From assembly GCA_036346205.1 (NCBI GenBank), contig JARFJB010000004.1, positions 255,001-319,000 of the forward strand: a stretch of 64,000 nt of DNA, written 5' to 3'. Each line of letters begins with the position of its first letter. The stretch's first letter is position 1. Shown one piece after another: positions 1 through 11,176 of the stretch. Under the pieces are notes generated by a model. The model ran no database searches and was not told the origin of the DNA. It was given only the letters and a program-made list of their open reading frames with translations. The position numbers and the translations under genes were made by a program. The DNA comes from Vesta saturnalis (lineage: Eukaryota; Arthropoda; Insecta; Coleoptera; Lampyridae).

Positions 1-136
1 TAGGTACGGAAAAAACCGTTAACATAAAAAATCCCTTGCAATTGGATGTCGTTGCGAAATACAAAGCTTTTGGAGATTGACAGATAGAAAGGTTAGATGT
101 GCTTCATTTATTATGCTCACTACTTTCTAATAAAGT
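1..136 (+). repeat. left terminal inverted repeat
   Basis: This segment matches the reverse complement of 2723-2858 over its full length. Mismatches are few, for example GGAGATTGAC against GGAAATTGAC. It marks the left transposon end. Confidence 0.85.
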
Positions 137-457
137 TTTTAGTAGATTCTTTTGATAAAGAAGGCACTTGTCGAAGTTCATCTTTATTTTGCAAAACTAA
201 GAAAAGAACATTCTTTATGATACTAGTGTCTTCACTGTTCACACCATCGTAAGACCGGTTTCGCAGGTCTACCTCCATCATCACTACCGCTTTGTACAGC
301 CATTGGAAATAAGAAATGTTTATGTAGAATCGTTAATGAACGCATTTTAATATATTAAAAATATCTAAGCTTAATAAGATATCAGTTAACTGAAATGAGG
401 CAGAAAACAGTAAATAATTTTTGGTCTTGATATAACCATTGTCATAGAAATCAAATG

Positions 458-2355
458 TTAAATGTCTATCACCTCCACATTATTTGCATTTAGTATATGA
501 TTTAGAACATTTGTAGAAGGATATTTGATTAGCTCTTGATACCTAGCGTATCCTAAAAACCATAGTACAGCTGCCACATGAGAACAAGTACCTAAAGATC
601 TGGCACCAGTCTTGCAGGTGCAGTAAGTACCTAATATTGGGTTAGGATCATCTTTCTCATTATTCGGCACAAATGCAATCCACAACTGGTAACGAGTAGC
701 ATTTCTGAGGCGAGAATATATCCTTACCCGTATAAAACCGGGTTCGTAGTTTTCATCAAATCGATATTTAACCTGGCGGTCCTCTATTTCATTGTCCTGT
801 ATATAAGAAGGAGCAAGCTTTAATTGAGAAATACCTACAGTTAGCTCTTTAAGATAGTAATGTGACAAACGTGGGAATGAGGGAACGATAATTTCATTTA
901 AATCAACCCATCTGCCCCTTCTAGCGCGTAAGTTTTCCTCCTCAACCCTGGCTTGAACAACATTTGGCTCTTGAACTTTTTGAAGAATATTTTCAGCTAG
1001 CTCAATAGTAGCATCTTGCATTAGAATGGGTGGAAAATATTTATTTATAATTGCCCCAGCAATTTTAAGAAATTCAGCAATATTACAAATGTGGGGTGTT
1101 TTTATCTTAAAGCTAAAAGATTTAAAAATTGATTTTAAGTGCCCATTACGTGCTTCTACGATCCACCTGGTTTTTGTAACGAGACGACTATCATTAGCCT
1201 CTTCTGCGGATAGCTATAGCTGACCTCTGGGCAAAAAGGCTGGCATTTTAAAATTAATGCCTAATCTATTTAAAGCTGGAATAGCATCCAAGTACCCGCG
1301 GTCGAGAATGAAAATATCTCCTTCATTAAATCATCCACGAATTCCATTCACATCTCTATTAAATTCACTTATAAGTATGTTAGCATCGTTGTTTTCAGAA
1401 TTTGAGAAATATGGCCCTTGAATGTCTAGAATAAATCCGCTCGGGGCAACAAGCAGAGATGGCTTGATAAGATGTTTACCCTTATAAGTACAGTAGGACT
1501 GTCACAACACTTTAAAACAAGAACTTTTCTCTATTTCTAGATAAGTACAGTCATTATACACTATAACTTGAGGCCGATCCAGGTTTTGATTATATAGACG
1601 ATTTGCAAAAGGAGTTACATGATTTTCGATGTAGCTGTCTCTTGTAGCAGTAAATCCAATATTTTGTGGTACAAATCTTGCAGAAAGAGATTGTCTAACT
1701 AGAGATATAGCTAAACTGGCTTGTTATCTTGTGGAATAATTAAAAATAACCGCTAAAAAACTATCACTACTGACCTTGTGGTAACTTGCACACGAATGCC
1801 AAGAGATCTTTTTTACTTACATATCTCAAAGAATTTCCTATTCTAGCGGGGTCACAAAAGTTGAAAAGATTATTAAATTGATCTTTGCTTATAGGAGAAA
1901 CTGCTTTAAATTGAGAATCTATGAAGTTATTTTCGTCTTCGTAAGCCGTGTGGTAGCTTTTTTTCTTAATTTCCTTACGTAATGCTTGTAAAAAAATATA
2001 AATCTCATTACCTGCTAATAATGGCCGATTTACATATCGTAACCCAGGGAGCAGAAACTCAAACAGATTACCAATCTCATCCAAATGCATATTACAGCAG
2101 TACATATTTTCTGGCACGTATCTCAACAAAAATATTAATTCTACCTTACATGGATATTTTATGTATATCATTCCCATCGTTACAAATGCAGCATAAGTGA
2201 GTTGACCTTTGTAGAACATTTAATCGCAAACAATTTGGGTAATTGTCTATTGCTTGAATTTCCCTTACAATAGAAATATTGCAGACATTGCAGATTCGAG
2301 TTTCTTCTATTATGACCCGCTCCGGTAGATTTGCTTGGCGGCGACGTGCAATCAC
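458..2355 (-). pseudogene. DDE_Tnp_4-type transposase with C-terminal SWIM zinc motif, broken
   Basis: Transposase of the flanking-TIR element, read on the minus strand. The N-terminal part (about 2355-2150) has paired cysteines (RICNVC, HLCCICN) that suggest a zinc-binding domain. The middle (2219-1767) is alpha-helical and resembles the helix-turn-helix part of this family. The catalytic core lies near 1620-1100: VYNDCTY carries the first Asp, then YKGKHLIKP, then ILDRGY (second Asp), then RWIVEARNG (Glu). The C-terminal ORF (1021-458) has CTCKTG...CSHVAA, a SWIM-type CxC..CxH zinc motif. At least four in-frame stops fall at about 1723, 1499, 1330 and 1220, and a frameshift lies near 2150-2219, so it cannot make a whole protein. 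The 564-base SWIM ORF is intact and starts at an ATG, but it probably belongs to the same original protein. Confidence 0.8.
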
Positions 2356-2722
2356 AATTTCCTACTTTCTTGCATTTACCTCTCCACTTATTTTCACCAA
2401 AACCCTAGGAACTAAAGCATTTCCACAAGCAAAACATGGAATTCGATTCATTTTTCACATAAACTCTTCAATGATTTTAATTCAAAAAGTAGATTTGCAA
2501 TTAAGCATCAACAATATCACTTAATTAGTGGATTAATTTTTGACGTTTCATAGCCACCTACTATATTGTTGTTATTTTAGAAGTTTGGGAATAGGAAAAA
2601 ATAATAATTGTAGTATGAAAAACCGAAAGAAAAGTGCAAAATCAGAAAAAAATCTAGTTGTACGAATGAAAGCAGAAGAAAAAGCGCAATGGTTTAAATG
2701 AATAAGTAAATAATAAATATAA

Positions 2723-2858
2723 TTTTATTAGAAATTAGTGAGCATAATAAATGAAGCACATCTAACCTTTCTATCTGTCAATTTCCAAAAGCTTTGTATT
2801 TCGCAACGACATCCAATTGCAAGGGATTTTTTTATGTTAGCGGTTTTTTCCGTACCTA
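2723..2858 (-). repeat. right terminal inverted repeat
   Basis: Partner of 1-136. It ends in CCGTACCTA at 2858, after which the sequence becomes unrelated. Confidence 0.85.
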
Positions 2859-3507
2859 TCCTTTGTACTTGGACACCCAGTATCAGTATAAACACATCGT
2901 GACTATTATATAGGTATATACAGTTAGCAAACAGTTTTTTTTAATACAGGCATTTTAATTAAGTTATCAGAAAATTAACTAGGAAGTATAATAATACTCA
3001 ATTAAATCTATTAAAGAAATGAAACACTCTGTATAACGGACGTCTAGGGGACTTAACTTGCAATAATAATTTAAATAGACATATATATGTGTTAACTTCC
3101 ATTCACCAAAATATCAAAACAATACCACCGTATAATTCTTTTCAGACACATATATTTGGTCTCACCCTGTATACCAGGTGTATGTACAAAAATAATGAAA
3201 GTAAAAAAGAGGTTGTAACCAGTAGGACAAAAAAAGAACATTCCACTAAGTTTTGCGTTAATATTGGAAAAAATGTCCATTTTATGATATATTGAAAGTA
3301 TCAAATAGTGATATTGCAGACCCTGTATATCAAAAACTGTTGAGCTTTGAGCTTTCGGGCAATGAAGACATTTGATCAATTGGTCAAGTTCTAGAACATA
3401 TCAAAATTTGGTTAAATTCTGACCGAAAGGTACTTTACATTTAAAACGTGCCCCCATACATCAATAATATCAATCTAAGTCGAACTTCCAGATATTTTGA
3501 TTTGTTT
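2859..3507. other. AT-rich stretch without a recognisable gene
   Basis: Short ORFs on both strands overlap one another here, and none shows a family motif. I see only AT-rich sequence between the DDE transposon and the repeat at 3508. Confidence 0.5.
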
Positions 3508-3545
3508 CCTTAACGTAGATCATTTCGCGTTTTCTCGCGCAAGGT
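3508..3545 (-). repeat. ~38 bp repeat motif, left-facing copy
   Basis: Reads CCTTAACGTAGATCATTTCG and onward to GCGCAA. The inverted version ends at 7470, and other copies end near 13650 and 30260. Similarity continues inward as ATCAC..ACATTTTTT and CTGTAGTAAAATT, so this is more than a chance short match. It could be the end of a transposon family. Confidence 0.5.
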
Positions 3546-4110
3546 GATATATCACTTACATTTTTTGTACACGTTTTTAACTGTAGTAAAATTCGTATGA
3601 TAATGGGAGTATTTTACTATAAATAATAATAATAAAGGTATAGAAACAATTTAACATTAATTCATTACAATATAAATAAAATAGTTATAATTTTTTAATT
3701 TTTTTTAATTAATTATTTAAACTCTACTTACTAGCATATACTAATTTAAACAGGAATATTTTACGAAAAATAATAATAAAAAACAATGTAAAAATAATTT
3801 AAGATTTATTAATTACAATACGTATAACAAAATACTTATAAATGTGCATTAATCCTACAAAAAACTATATTAGGCAAATTATTTAAAAACTACTTACCAA
3901 TATATACTAATTTATAAATTTACACCTACACATCCAAGAAAAGAGCAACTAACCTACACTATACACGAATACTTACAACTTTAAGTTCTCTAGCGTACAT
4001 AGTACGCTTTTAGTGGTTATTATATTTCTATGAACCTGTTCCAACTGATTACCTTGTAGGCTAAACGTTTTTATTTATATACTAGACATACAGAGTGTAT
4101 ATTTCAATAA

Positions 4111-5205
4111 TTATAATGTATTCAATTCTCCAGTAAGTGGAATGTACTGCACAATACCGTCATGGAGAATAAGGCCATAGACAACTATTCCATTATCGAA
4201 AGGTGTCAGTGGTTCCATTTCTAATTTGATGCCTACAATTGAATTTTTTAAGGAATTATTTTGTTTTAAAGCATCCCATTACAAATACTGAACATGATTT
4301 GAATTCGGAAAAGCTGATTAATGCATTTTATCATCCTCAACATAGTAATCACATCAGAATTTCAAAAAATTGTGATATGCATGTATGTATTGGTTAGCAC
4401 TGAAGTTCAAATGCATTGCTTCACATGGATAATAGTCAGAATTCAGTTGTACTTTTAGGTTTCTGATGTTAAAGTGATCAAAATTTTCAGCTCTTCCAAC
4501 GTGATTTTTCCAGTTGCGTTGACGTTGCGTTGGCTATATATCCCAGGTTACTTGTTTTAAAGCATGTAATTCATATTACTACCATTGACGAAATGGAACA
4601 GTAATAATAGATTTTTTATTGATTCTTTCAAACAAGTTAAGTTTCGCAGCATCACTGTGTTAAGTGTGGTACTTTCCATTGAACTTTACTTAAAGTTACT
4701 GCTGCATCAACGTCACCATAGTAGCAGTTTGTATCGCTTCTAGATCAAATTAAAATCAACCATTGACTCACATTCACGACTACTTGACGATAATCCTCCA
4801 TTATTGCAAATATGTGGTTCAATTGTATGCATACTGTAAAAGACTTTTCTCCATTCTGCTCATCGAATTCTACTTGTAATGGCTTTCCACTCTTTGGCGA
4901 CCGTCCCAAATGGCTCAGTGCTTTGCTCTTGCTTGCCATACAGGAAATATATCCCTTAAGTGTAAATGTTACGCAAACGTCCACTTTTGACCACCTAACT
5001 CGTAACGAATCTCTTCGAAAAGAAATGCGGGCAAATTATGGATTGTTGCATGATTTTGTATCATCTTTTTTGAGCTCAAGCTTGCCTTATATGTACAGAA
5101 AACTATCGTAGATGGCCATAATGAGATCTTGACTTTGAATTAAAATGCTTATTTCTTCAGAAGGTCCATATTTAGATGATCCATACGGAAAATAAGTATG
5201 AATAT
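4111..5205 (-). pseudogene. MCP: Polinton/Maverick major capsid protein, decayed
   Basis: Read on the minus strand, this interval gives a chain of segments in the order expected for the capsid protein family found beside insect Polinton polymerase and integrase genes. They are GPSEEISILIQSQDL and DSFLYI near 5170-5095, then FLFEEIRYELGG, then the KGYIS region, then LNHIFAIMEDYRQV near 4830-4790. After these come VTLSKVQWKVPHL near 4680, a FDHFNIRNLKVQLNS stretch near 4480, and the C-terminal SIVGIKLEME and LILHDGIVQYIPLTGEL before a stop at 4111-4113. The pieces lie in more than one frame with internal stops, so the gene is dead. The assignment rests on remembered family motifs. A profile search with Polinton MCP models would decide it. 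Confidence 0.6.
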
Positions 5206-6218
5206 CTGATTTAAATATAGTACCATCAAAATGTACGGTGGAACTGAAACATCAATCTCATATAATACTTTTGCAAGTTTCCTGTTTCGATATGATCCTT
5301 TTATAATGTTGCACTCTATGTGTAGATTAGTAGTATTTGGATATCTAACACTGACGAAAAAATATTTAGTTCCAGTATTTTAGGCTCTAACCTAGCTTGC
5401 GACCAATGCTACTTTTCAGTAAAATCGATCTTAAATGAACTGTTTATCTCACATCTAAGAGTATTGCTGTTTGTTAAAAATTTCTGTGGGTATTTTAGAT
5501 TTAAGATAATCACTAACCATCTAATTGGTATACACAATGTGAAATATTAATCACTTGCAAATGAGATGGATTGGTTCTAAAATAAACTCTAAACTCTAAA
5601 CGCTGTAGCTAGCTGTATTACCAGTACCTTCTAAACTGAATTTTACTGACATAACTGAGAAAATTTGAGGTTGTATTGATTATTACATAAAAATTGTAGG
5701 CACGTGTCCGAAAATAATAGTATTAAATTCTTGATCTTGGTTGTAATTATAATAAATTTTACATCCACAAAAGTAGTTAATCACTTCGACTGTTGTCGAA
5801 GATTACCTAAACTATCGTAATACCATAATTTTTTTCCTCGATTTTTGTAGCAAACCGAATGCTCTGACTATCAAAGTAGATAATTCCAGATTAATCTTTC
5901 CAGGGTAATTTAGGCATGCTATTTCTCATAAAAATATCTCTACAGTATGGTATGTATTAGGCGCATTTTTGAATCAATATCTGGTAACGGTGTTTCGGGT
6001 AGTCTATTCAGCTTTTTGGAAACGGTTTCAAGTATCTTATTCACGCAGCGTATAGAAATAGGTTCCAATGCGTTCCCAATGTACCATCAGCTAAAGCACC
6101 GATTGCCCATAATCCTGCGAATAACGGAATAAGAAACGGTAAAAACCTTCCTTGTTTAGGTACGGAAATTACTCAGTAGTAATTGGGGGCTGGTTCTGGA
6201 CCAATTCAAGGGCACTCA
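5206..6218. other. no recognisable gene; possible decayed capsid N-terminus
   Basis: The area upstream of the capsid remnant on the minus strand could hold its missing N-terminal part, but I could not recognise any conserved segment. Short ORFs here look random. A TAGGTACGGAAA string near 6157 resembles the tip of the element at 1-2858, but its surroundings do not match. Confidence 0.4.
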
Positions 6219-6735
6219 CGAGAGGGAGAGGAGAGGAAAAAGAAGGGAGAGGGAGAGGGAGAAGAAGAAGGGAGAAAGGAGAGGAGGGAGAGGGAGGAGA
6301 GGGAGGGAGAAAGAGAGAGGAAAAGGGAGGGAGGGAGGGAGAGGAAGAGGGAGAGAGAGGGAGAAGGAAGGAGAAGGAGAGGGAGAGGGAGAGAGAGAGA
6401 GGAAGAGGGAGAGGAGAGAAGAGGGAGAGGAGAAGAAGAGGGAGAGAAGAGGAAGGAGAGGAGAGAGGAGAGGAGAGGGAGAGGGAGAGGAGAGGGAGAG
6501 GAGAGAGAGGAGAGGAGAGGAGAGGGAGAGGGAGAGGGAGAAGGAGAAGAGGGAGAGGGAGAGGAGAGGAAGAGAGGAGAGGGAAGAGGAAGGAGAGAGG
6601 AGAGGAGAGGGAGAGGAAAGAGGAGAGGGAGAGGAAGAGAGGAGAGGAGAAAAAGGAGAGAGAGGGAGAGGGAGAGGGAGGGAAAAGAAGAGGGACAGGG
6701 AGAGAGAGGGGGGATAAAGAGAGAGAGAAAACAAA
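6219..6735 (+). repeat. GA-rich polypurine satellite (GAGGGA/GAGAGG-type)
   Basis: About 515 bases contain almost only G and A on the plus strand. They are built from interleaved GGGAGA, GGAGAG and GAAGAG units with no long perfect period. Long open frames exist on both strands only because the pattern lacks stop codons. Their Arg/Gly/Glu or Ser/Leu/Pro products are not genes. Such tracts can form triplex DNA and often cause assembly errors. Confidence 0.95.
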
Positions 6736-7435
6736 GTTGTTTTTACATTTTTAGTTAAAACTTTAAGGAACCGTCATCTCTCGATCATTTAAACGGTGAT
6801 GACGATAATTGACAGGCTTGACAGGAGGAATTTGACATTTTAGCAATTTACAAAGTTGGTCATGTTTATCGATATCGCCAATTGTTGAATTTACAAGACA
6901 ATAATTTGATATTGTTTTATTCAATACTTCTAAACGGAACATTGTTAAGGACAGTTTATTTTTGTGACATAATTACGAGTGTTTTTGCTGTTTTATAAAC
7001 AGTACCTATAATAATAAAAGGTTTTAATTTATGTGGTTTAATGGAAGTATCGTTATTTTCTTAATTAATTAAAATAAATTCAATTTTAGTATAGCGAAAA
7101 TTTGGAACGTTTGTGTAGTGGGTTGGCTGAATCCAACAGCTTGTAAATTGTTTGTAGAACATTGTCAACACTGAAAACGTGAATAGTATAAACTTTGATA
7201 CAGTCAACTCCAAACAGATACCTGTTTTTCCAGCAACAGGCAGAAACAGTTCAAAAAACAGATCAAAACAGGTACCTGTTTCCGAAAACAGCTCAAAAAC
7301 AAACCTAAAACTGGTACCCGTTTTCCAACGACAGGTAACCGTTTTCCAGAAGCGGTAACTGTTTCCAACAGAAAAGCTCAACGGAGCAGACTGAAAGCAG
7401 TTTAAGCTTTTACTGCTGCTAAAAAATGTGATTTC
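6736..7435. other. non-coding stretch with degenerate CTGTTTTCC-like short repeats
   Basis: From about 7205 to 7365 the sequence repeats variants of ACAGGTACCTGTTTTCC and CAGTTTCCAACAG several times. This keeps frames open on both strands without any family motif. The rest is AT-rich and featureless. Confidence 0.45.
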
Positions 7436-7470
7436 AATTTGCGCTAGAGAAGCGAAATGATCTACGTTAA
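7436..7470 (+). repeat. ~35 bp repeat motif, right-facing copy
   Basis: Reads TCAATTTGCGCTAGAGAAGC and ends GATCTACGTTAA. It is the inverted counterpart of 3508-3545 and closely matches 13615-13654 and 30225-30265. Together with the copy at 3508 it could bracket a 3.96 kb element containing the capsid remnant, but no target-site duplication is visible. Confidence 0.5.
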
Positions 7471-7618
7471 TCATGTTACATTGCTTAGAAATATAACAAT
7501 AGAACCAGTTCGTGGAAACAAGAAGTTTTTGTCTAGGTTAGTGGTTTTGAAGGATGCAGATTTATAACAAAAGGCTTCCTTGGGTGTGCACGATTCAGTA
7601 AAATTTTTATTGGTAGAC

Positions 7619-7789
7619 ATGACGAAAGTAATACGCATGATAAGAAGGGAAAGTAAAGAAAAAGTATTAAGTACTGACGAGAGAAAGAAGAGGCTTGAGG
7701 AGTTACTGAAAAAAATAAAAGCATTAAAAGTAGATATGGAACTGTATGAACTGAATAGAAAAATGAAGCAGCTTCGAATTAAAAAATAA
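7619..7789 (+). CDS. small basic coiled-coil ORF of unknown function
   Basis: An ATG-started 56-codon ORF. The frame is open 39 bases further upstream, but without an ATG. The product is Lys/Glu/Leu-rich (KKRLEELLKKIKAL) and predicted helical. It resembles the charged C-terminal tails of many Myb/SANT-like transposon-linked proteins, although no DNA-binding domain is visible upstream. It could be the last exon of a decayed protein or a chance ORF. It lies between the repeat at 7470 and the Polinton integrase. Confidence 0.25.
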   Translation: MTKVIRMIRRESKEKVLSTDERKKRLEELLKKIKALKVDMELYELNRKMKQLRIKK

Positions 7790-8125
7790 ACGTATGTAAC
7801 TTGTAATCTTTAGCTTGGATATATAAAGTAGGTACATAAAGAAATGTGGGTTTCGGAGATAACATGCATGAAAGATTTATTGAAAATTAAGTGTTACTAT
7901 AAATAGTTAAGGTTGATATGTACTTAGAGAATAACGTGTCATGAAGAACAGTATTCAACAAAAAGTGAAAATTTAATGAAAGATGCTTTCAAAAACTAAA
8001 TAATTCGTTTTAGCATGTTTTTTATTTATATTTAATAATGAATGAAGCTTGTAACATAAAAAGGCATGTAAAGTGTTGGAGCAAAAACTATATCAACTTA
8101 AAGAAATTGTAGGAAAATTAGTACA
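7790..8125. other. AT-rich spacer upstream of integrase remnant
   Basis: No gene is recognisable. An AATAAACG string directly after the small ORF could serve as a polyadenylation signal, but it is not distinctive in such AT-rich DNA. Confidence 0.4.
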
Positions 8126-8879
8126 ATGTCCAAATTACAACTCGTCAACGAATTGCATAAACCTGCTCGAAAAAATTTTAAACGAAGGTGCACAATAATT
8201 AGAGGTTTTGATGACCTTTGTCAAGCAGATTTGGCTGAATCTAACACATATGCAAAATAACGGCTATAAGTATATATTAATGGTTATCGACTGTTTTTCG
8301 AAACAGTTATGGACTAAAGGATTAAAAACGAAAACAGGTCAAAAAGTTAACAAGGCCATGCAAGCAATCTTCAAAAAAGGACGAAATCCTACCAATTTGC
8401 AAACACATGCAGGAAAAGAATTCTACAATGAGCATTTTACTAAACTAATGCGCCGTTATGGAGTCAACCATTACTCCACCTATAGAACTAAGAAGGCTTC
8501 AATTGCGGAACGTGTTATCAGAACCATTAAGGGTGCTCTCTATAAGTCATTCAGCCTACAAAGTAAATACAAATGGATTGATACAGTTGATACTATAACA
8601 ATGGATTATAACAAACGTAAGCATATAACTATCAGAATGAAGCCCAAGTATGTCGGTAATCATGCAAGGCTAGAGTTTTACGCTCACAAAAAAATATTCG
8701 ATAGGAATCGATATTCTGTGGGTGACATAGTACGAGTCAGTAAATTTGAAAGTACTTTCGTCAAAGGATACACACCCAGTTGGCCTAGTAAACTATTTAA
8801 GATTGTGAAAGTTCGTATTACTAACCCCACTACGTACATATTTACTAATGGAATTCCAAAGATATTGTTGGGGCTATAA
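8126..8879 (+). pseudogene. INT: Polinton/Maverick retroviral-type (rve) integrase, frameshifted and truncated
   Basis: Polintons insert with a retrovirus-like DDE integrase. The reading begins at the ATG at 8126 with NELHKPARKNFKRR and FDDLCQADL (first catalytic Asp). A frameshift near 8250 then shifts it into the frame carrying NGYKYILMVIDCFSKQLW. It continues with the HAGKEFYNEHF block, where a Gly-Lys-Glu-Phe motif replaces the usual DxGxEF, then YSTYRTKKASIAERVIRT with the Glu region, and KWIDTV. After these comes the chromo/SH3-like tail VGDIVRVSKF and FVKGYTPSWPSKLFKI. Homology stops at about 8843 (NPTTYIF), where the sequence runs into the end of the oppositely oriented polymerase. 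The product is non-functional because of the frameshift and the missing C-terminus. It very probably belongs to the same element as the polymerase at 8825-11176. Confidence 0.85.
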
Positions 8880-11176
8880 TCAGACGTATCGAATTTATCA
8901 ATGTCCTCTTTAATGTATTCATACATATCGGGAACTGAAAAGGCGTATATGAGACTATCCGTATCCATGTACAAGAGCTTTGCATTGTTATGGAACTTGG
9001 GTAGCGTGTAATCGTAATAAAAGTTGTATAAAAAAATTGTTGAAACGTCTAAAACACTGAATCCTGCATATGTCGGTTCATTGAAATATACATCTAGCTT
9101 TTTCATTTAAATGATAAGCATATCATTATCAAATATTGTACAACTATAAAAATTTGGTTCTGCTATGTAAGCGCGAGCACCACAGCGACCCTCCATTTCG
9201 TTACTAAACTTATATCCTTATGTTTACGTACATTTTCCATCAGCGTCCCAAAAACGCTATTAATCATTAATTCATAAAAATCTATCAAATTCGTTTTGAG
9301 ATTGCTGGCACATGGTGTTATTTAAATCGATGTATTTTTTTAATCACAGGACTGTTTAAAACGTAATATACGGTGTAATTTTACCAACTTTAATCCATAT
9401 CTTAAATACACTTCCAAATTTCTGTAATGAATTCGGGTGCTAATGGTAGATTACTGACTCTCATGTAATTCTTTGGGTAGTGTAAATCGCACTCAACTAT
9501 ATAGCCAACTTCCGAATCATCGGGATGGTTTATTAAATCTAAAGTTTTAAAATTATCTACAAAAGAAAATCGCCAAATGGTAGAAATTCTGACATGGTGG
9601 CTCCTTAGAAATTATTTAAGTCGTAGTACATTAAGTACACACTTTCAAAAGTGGGATCAAATTTTTTCCCCATGTACTTATTGTTAGCTTTAGCATATCG
9701 ATTAGAACATTGAGCCACACCTCCTATAATTCCTCTCTCAATTATCATTAGCATATCAATGTCTGTAAATGGTTCTAACTGTACTTGTGTAATTTTAAGC
9801 ATAACATTGAATGCTAAACCGGGGGCTGTATAATAGTGCAAAGGATCAAGTTTGTAAGTATTTAAACAACTCTGTCGAAAGTTTTGGAACATGTCTGCTA
9901 ATAGTGGAACGTCCGTTTTTAGATACAAATCCGAGTAATCCTCTAATGATTTAACATTAAATTTGTTCCAAACATTAACTGCATGTGCAAAACTCGCATC
10001 ATTGATTCCCTCATTAGTGAGATGACTGACAAACTCTTCCTTGGGAGGGAGTCCGGTCTCGCTTAATTTTTCCCGAGTATCGAGATATTCATAAGGAAAC
10101 ACACTTTTGCGAACTAGTAGCGAACATTCTTCGGCATTGTTACAATTAGCGAGGGTAATCATTTTTTTTACTATTTTACAAATAGTCCGACAACTTTTCA
10201 ATACTGCTACTTATAAATCTGAAAGAGTCAATAAATCTAAACTTAATTTTAGTGCCTTGTGTTACTTTTGTGAAAGAAATACATCTTGCTTTGCTTATGG
10301 ATAGCAGTGAAAACGCACCGGGAACAGTAGCCAATTTTCTAATCAGGAAATGATGATCATAACCTGACAAATTATGAAACACGACTGGTTGAATGTGGGA
10401 GTCTATAGTTTAGGTTAAAATTCTGATATGATGCTCCCCGAAATGCATAAGTAAAATGGTTATAATCTTTAACTTTTATATCATAATCAGTAAATGGTTT
10501 TCTGCAAATGTGGCAAATCGTGTGCTTTCAAAGTGCTCGTCCTGATTGGGAGTTAAAGTATCCATAGGAATTATTTTATTGATTATTTCGTTAGTTTAAT
10601 GTGCAATACTTTGAAGCTCTTTAACAAACCATTGAATGCAATCGTTTCCTCTATAAAGTCCAAATCGTGATAAAGCATCATTGTATGAACACTTGTAGTA
10701 AGCAATACTGAAGGCTATATGTTTGAAGTGAAATATAGTATTATTATCGATGTCCGTTAAATTTGTACAATTTTCCAAAATACTTTCTAAATCTGCATAA
10801 ATTACAAACGGCACCTTTTCCTGGACTGTAAAATTTTTGAACTGCAGAAACTTATCTGCTTCAGTAGGTAGCTTAACAGAGCATCGTTTAAGTTGATGAC
10901 AGTGAGTGATGTGTTTTTGTAGAACGTGATCAGAAGAAAAATTGTTCAAACATCGATAACAAATGAATTTATTGTGCTCCTTATTCGATAGTTGTTTAGA
11001 AAAAAAAGCCGACATATTTTAATCCACGCGAAATGATAAAGAGTATTATTTTTTGTATTAATATCACCCGCAGCTTGATAATTATCAAAAAGTACAAAAA
11101 GATTTATACGTTCCCTCACACTGTTTTCATTTTACTTAATACAAATGACTTTCCCCTGAATGCAAAACAAATTAAC
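8825..11176 (-). pseudogene. POLB: Polinton/Maverick protein-primed DNA polymerase B, decayed
   Basis: Family-B replicative polymerase of a Polinton, on the minus strand, with a recognisable motif series. A zinc region ICYRCLNNF...HITHC lies near 10960-10890. Exo I (VIYADLESI) lies near 10800, Exo II (HNLSGYDHHF) near 10370, and Exo III (FIDSFRFIS) near 10230. Then come LKTDVPLLADMF near 9900, TAPGLAFNVMLK, Pol A (YYDLNNF, ~9610), a Pol B-region block (NSVFGTLMENVRKH) near 9230, and Pol C (YMDTDSLIYAF) near 8970. Stops and frameshifts separate the blocks, for example at ~11107, ~10385 and 9107-9604. The protein ends at FGIPLVN near 8845, so roughly the last 100 residues are missing. The 5' side breaks off near 11176, just before the duplicated block. 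Confidence 0.88.

Larger units (their letters stand above)
1..2858 (-). mobile_element. DNA transposon with long inverted ends (ISL2EU/IS5-like DDE)
   Basis: The first ~135 bases are the inverted complement of the bases ending at 2858, with only scattered mismatches. Both ends read TAGGTACGG inward, and the terminal TA on each side could be the target duplication. The interior carries one gene on the minus strand, a decayed DDE transposase with a SWIM motif. The window begins exactly at the left end, so the left flank cannot be checked. ISL2EU-like is inferred from the DDE_Tnp_4 style of the protein. Confidence 0.85.

Noticed and set aside
6152..6758. Three long open frames over the GA-rich tract
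   Set aside because: They exist because the repeat lacks stop codons. The products are Arg/Glu/Gly or Ser/Leu/Pro strings without domains.
7061..7474. Minus-strand 137-codon ORF
   Set aside because: Phe/Ser-rich product from short CTGTTTTCC-like repeats; no family features.
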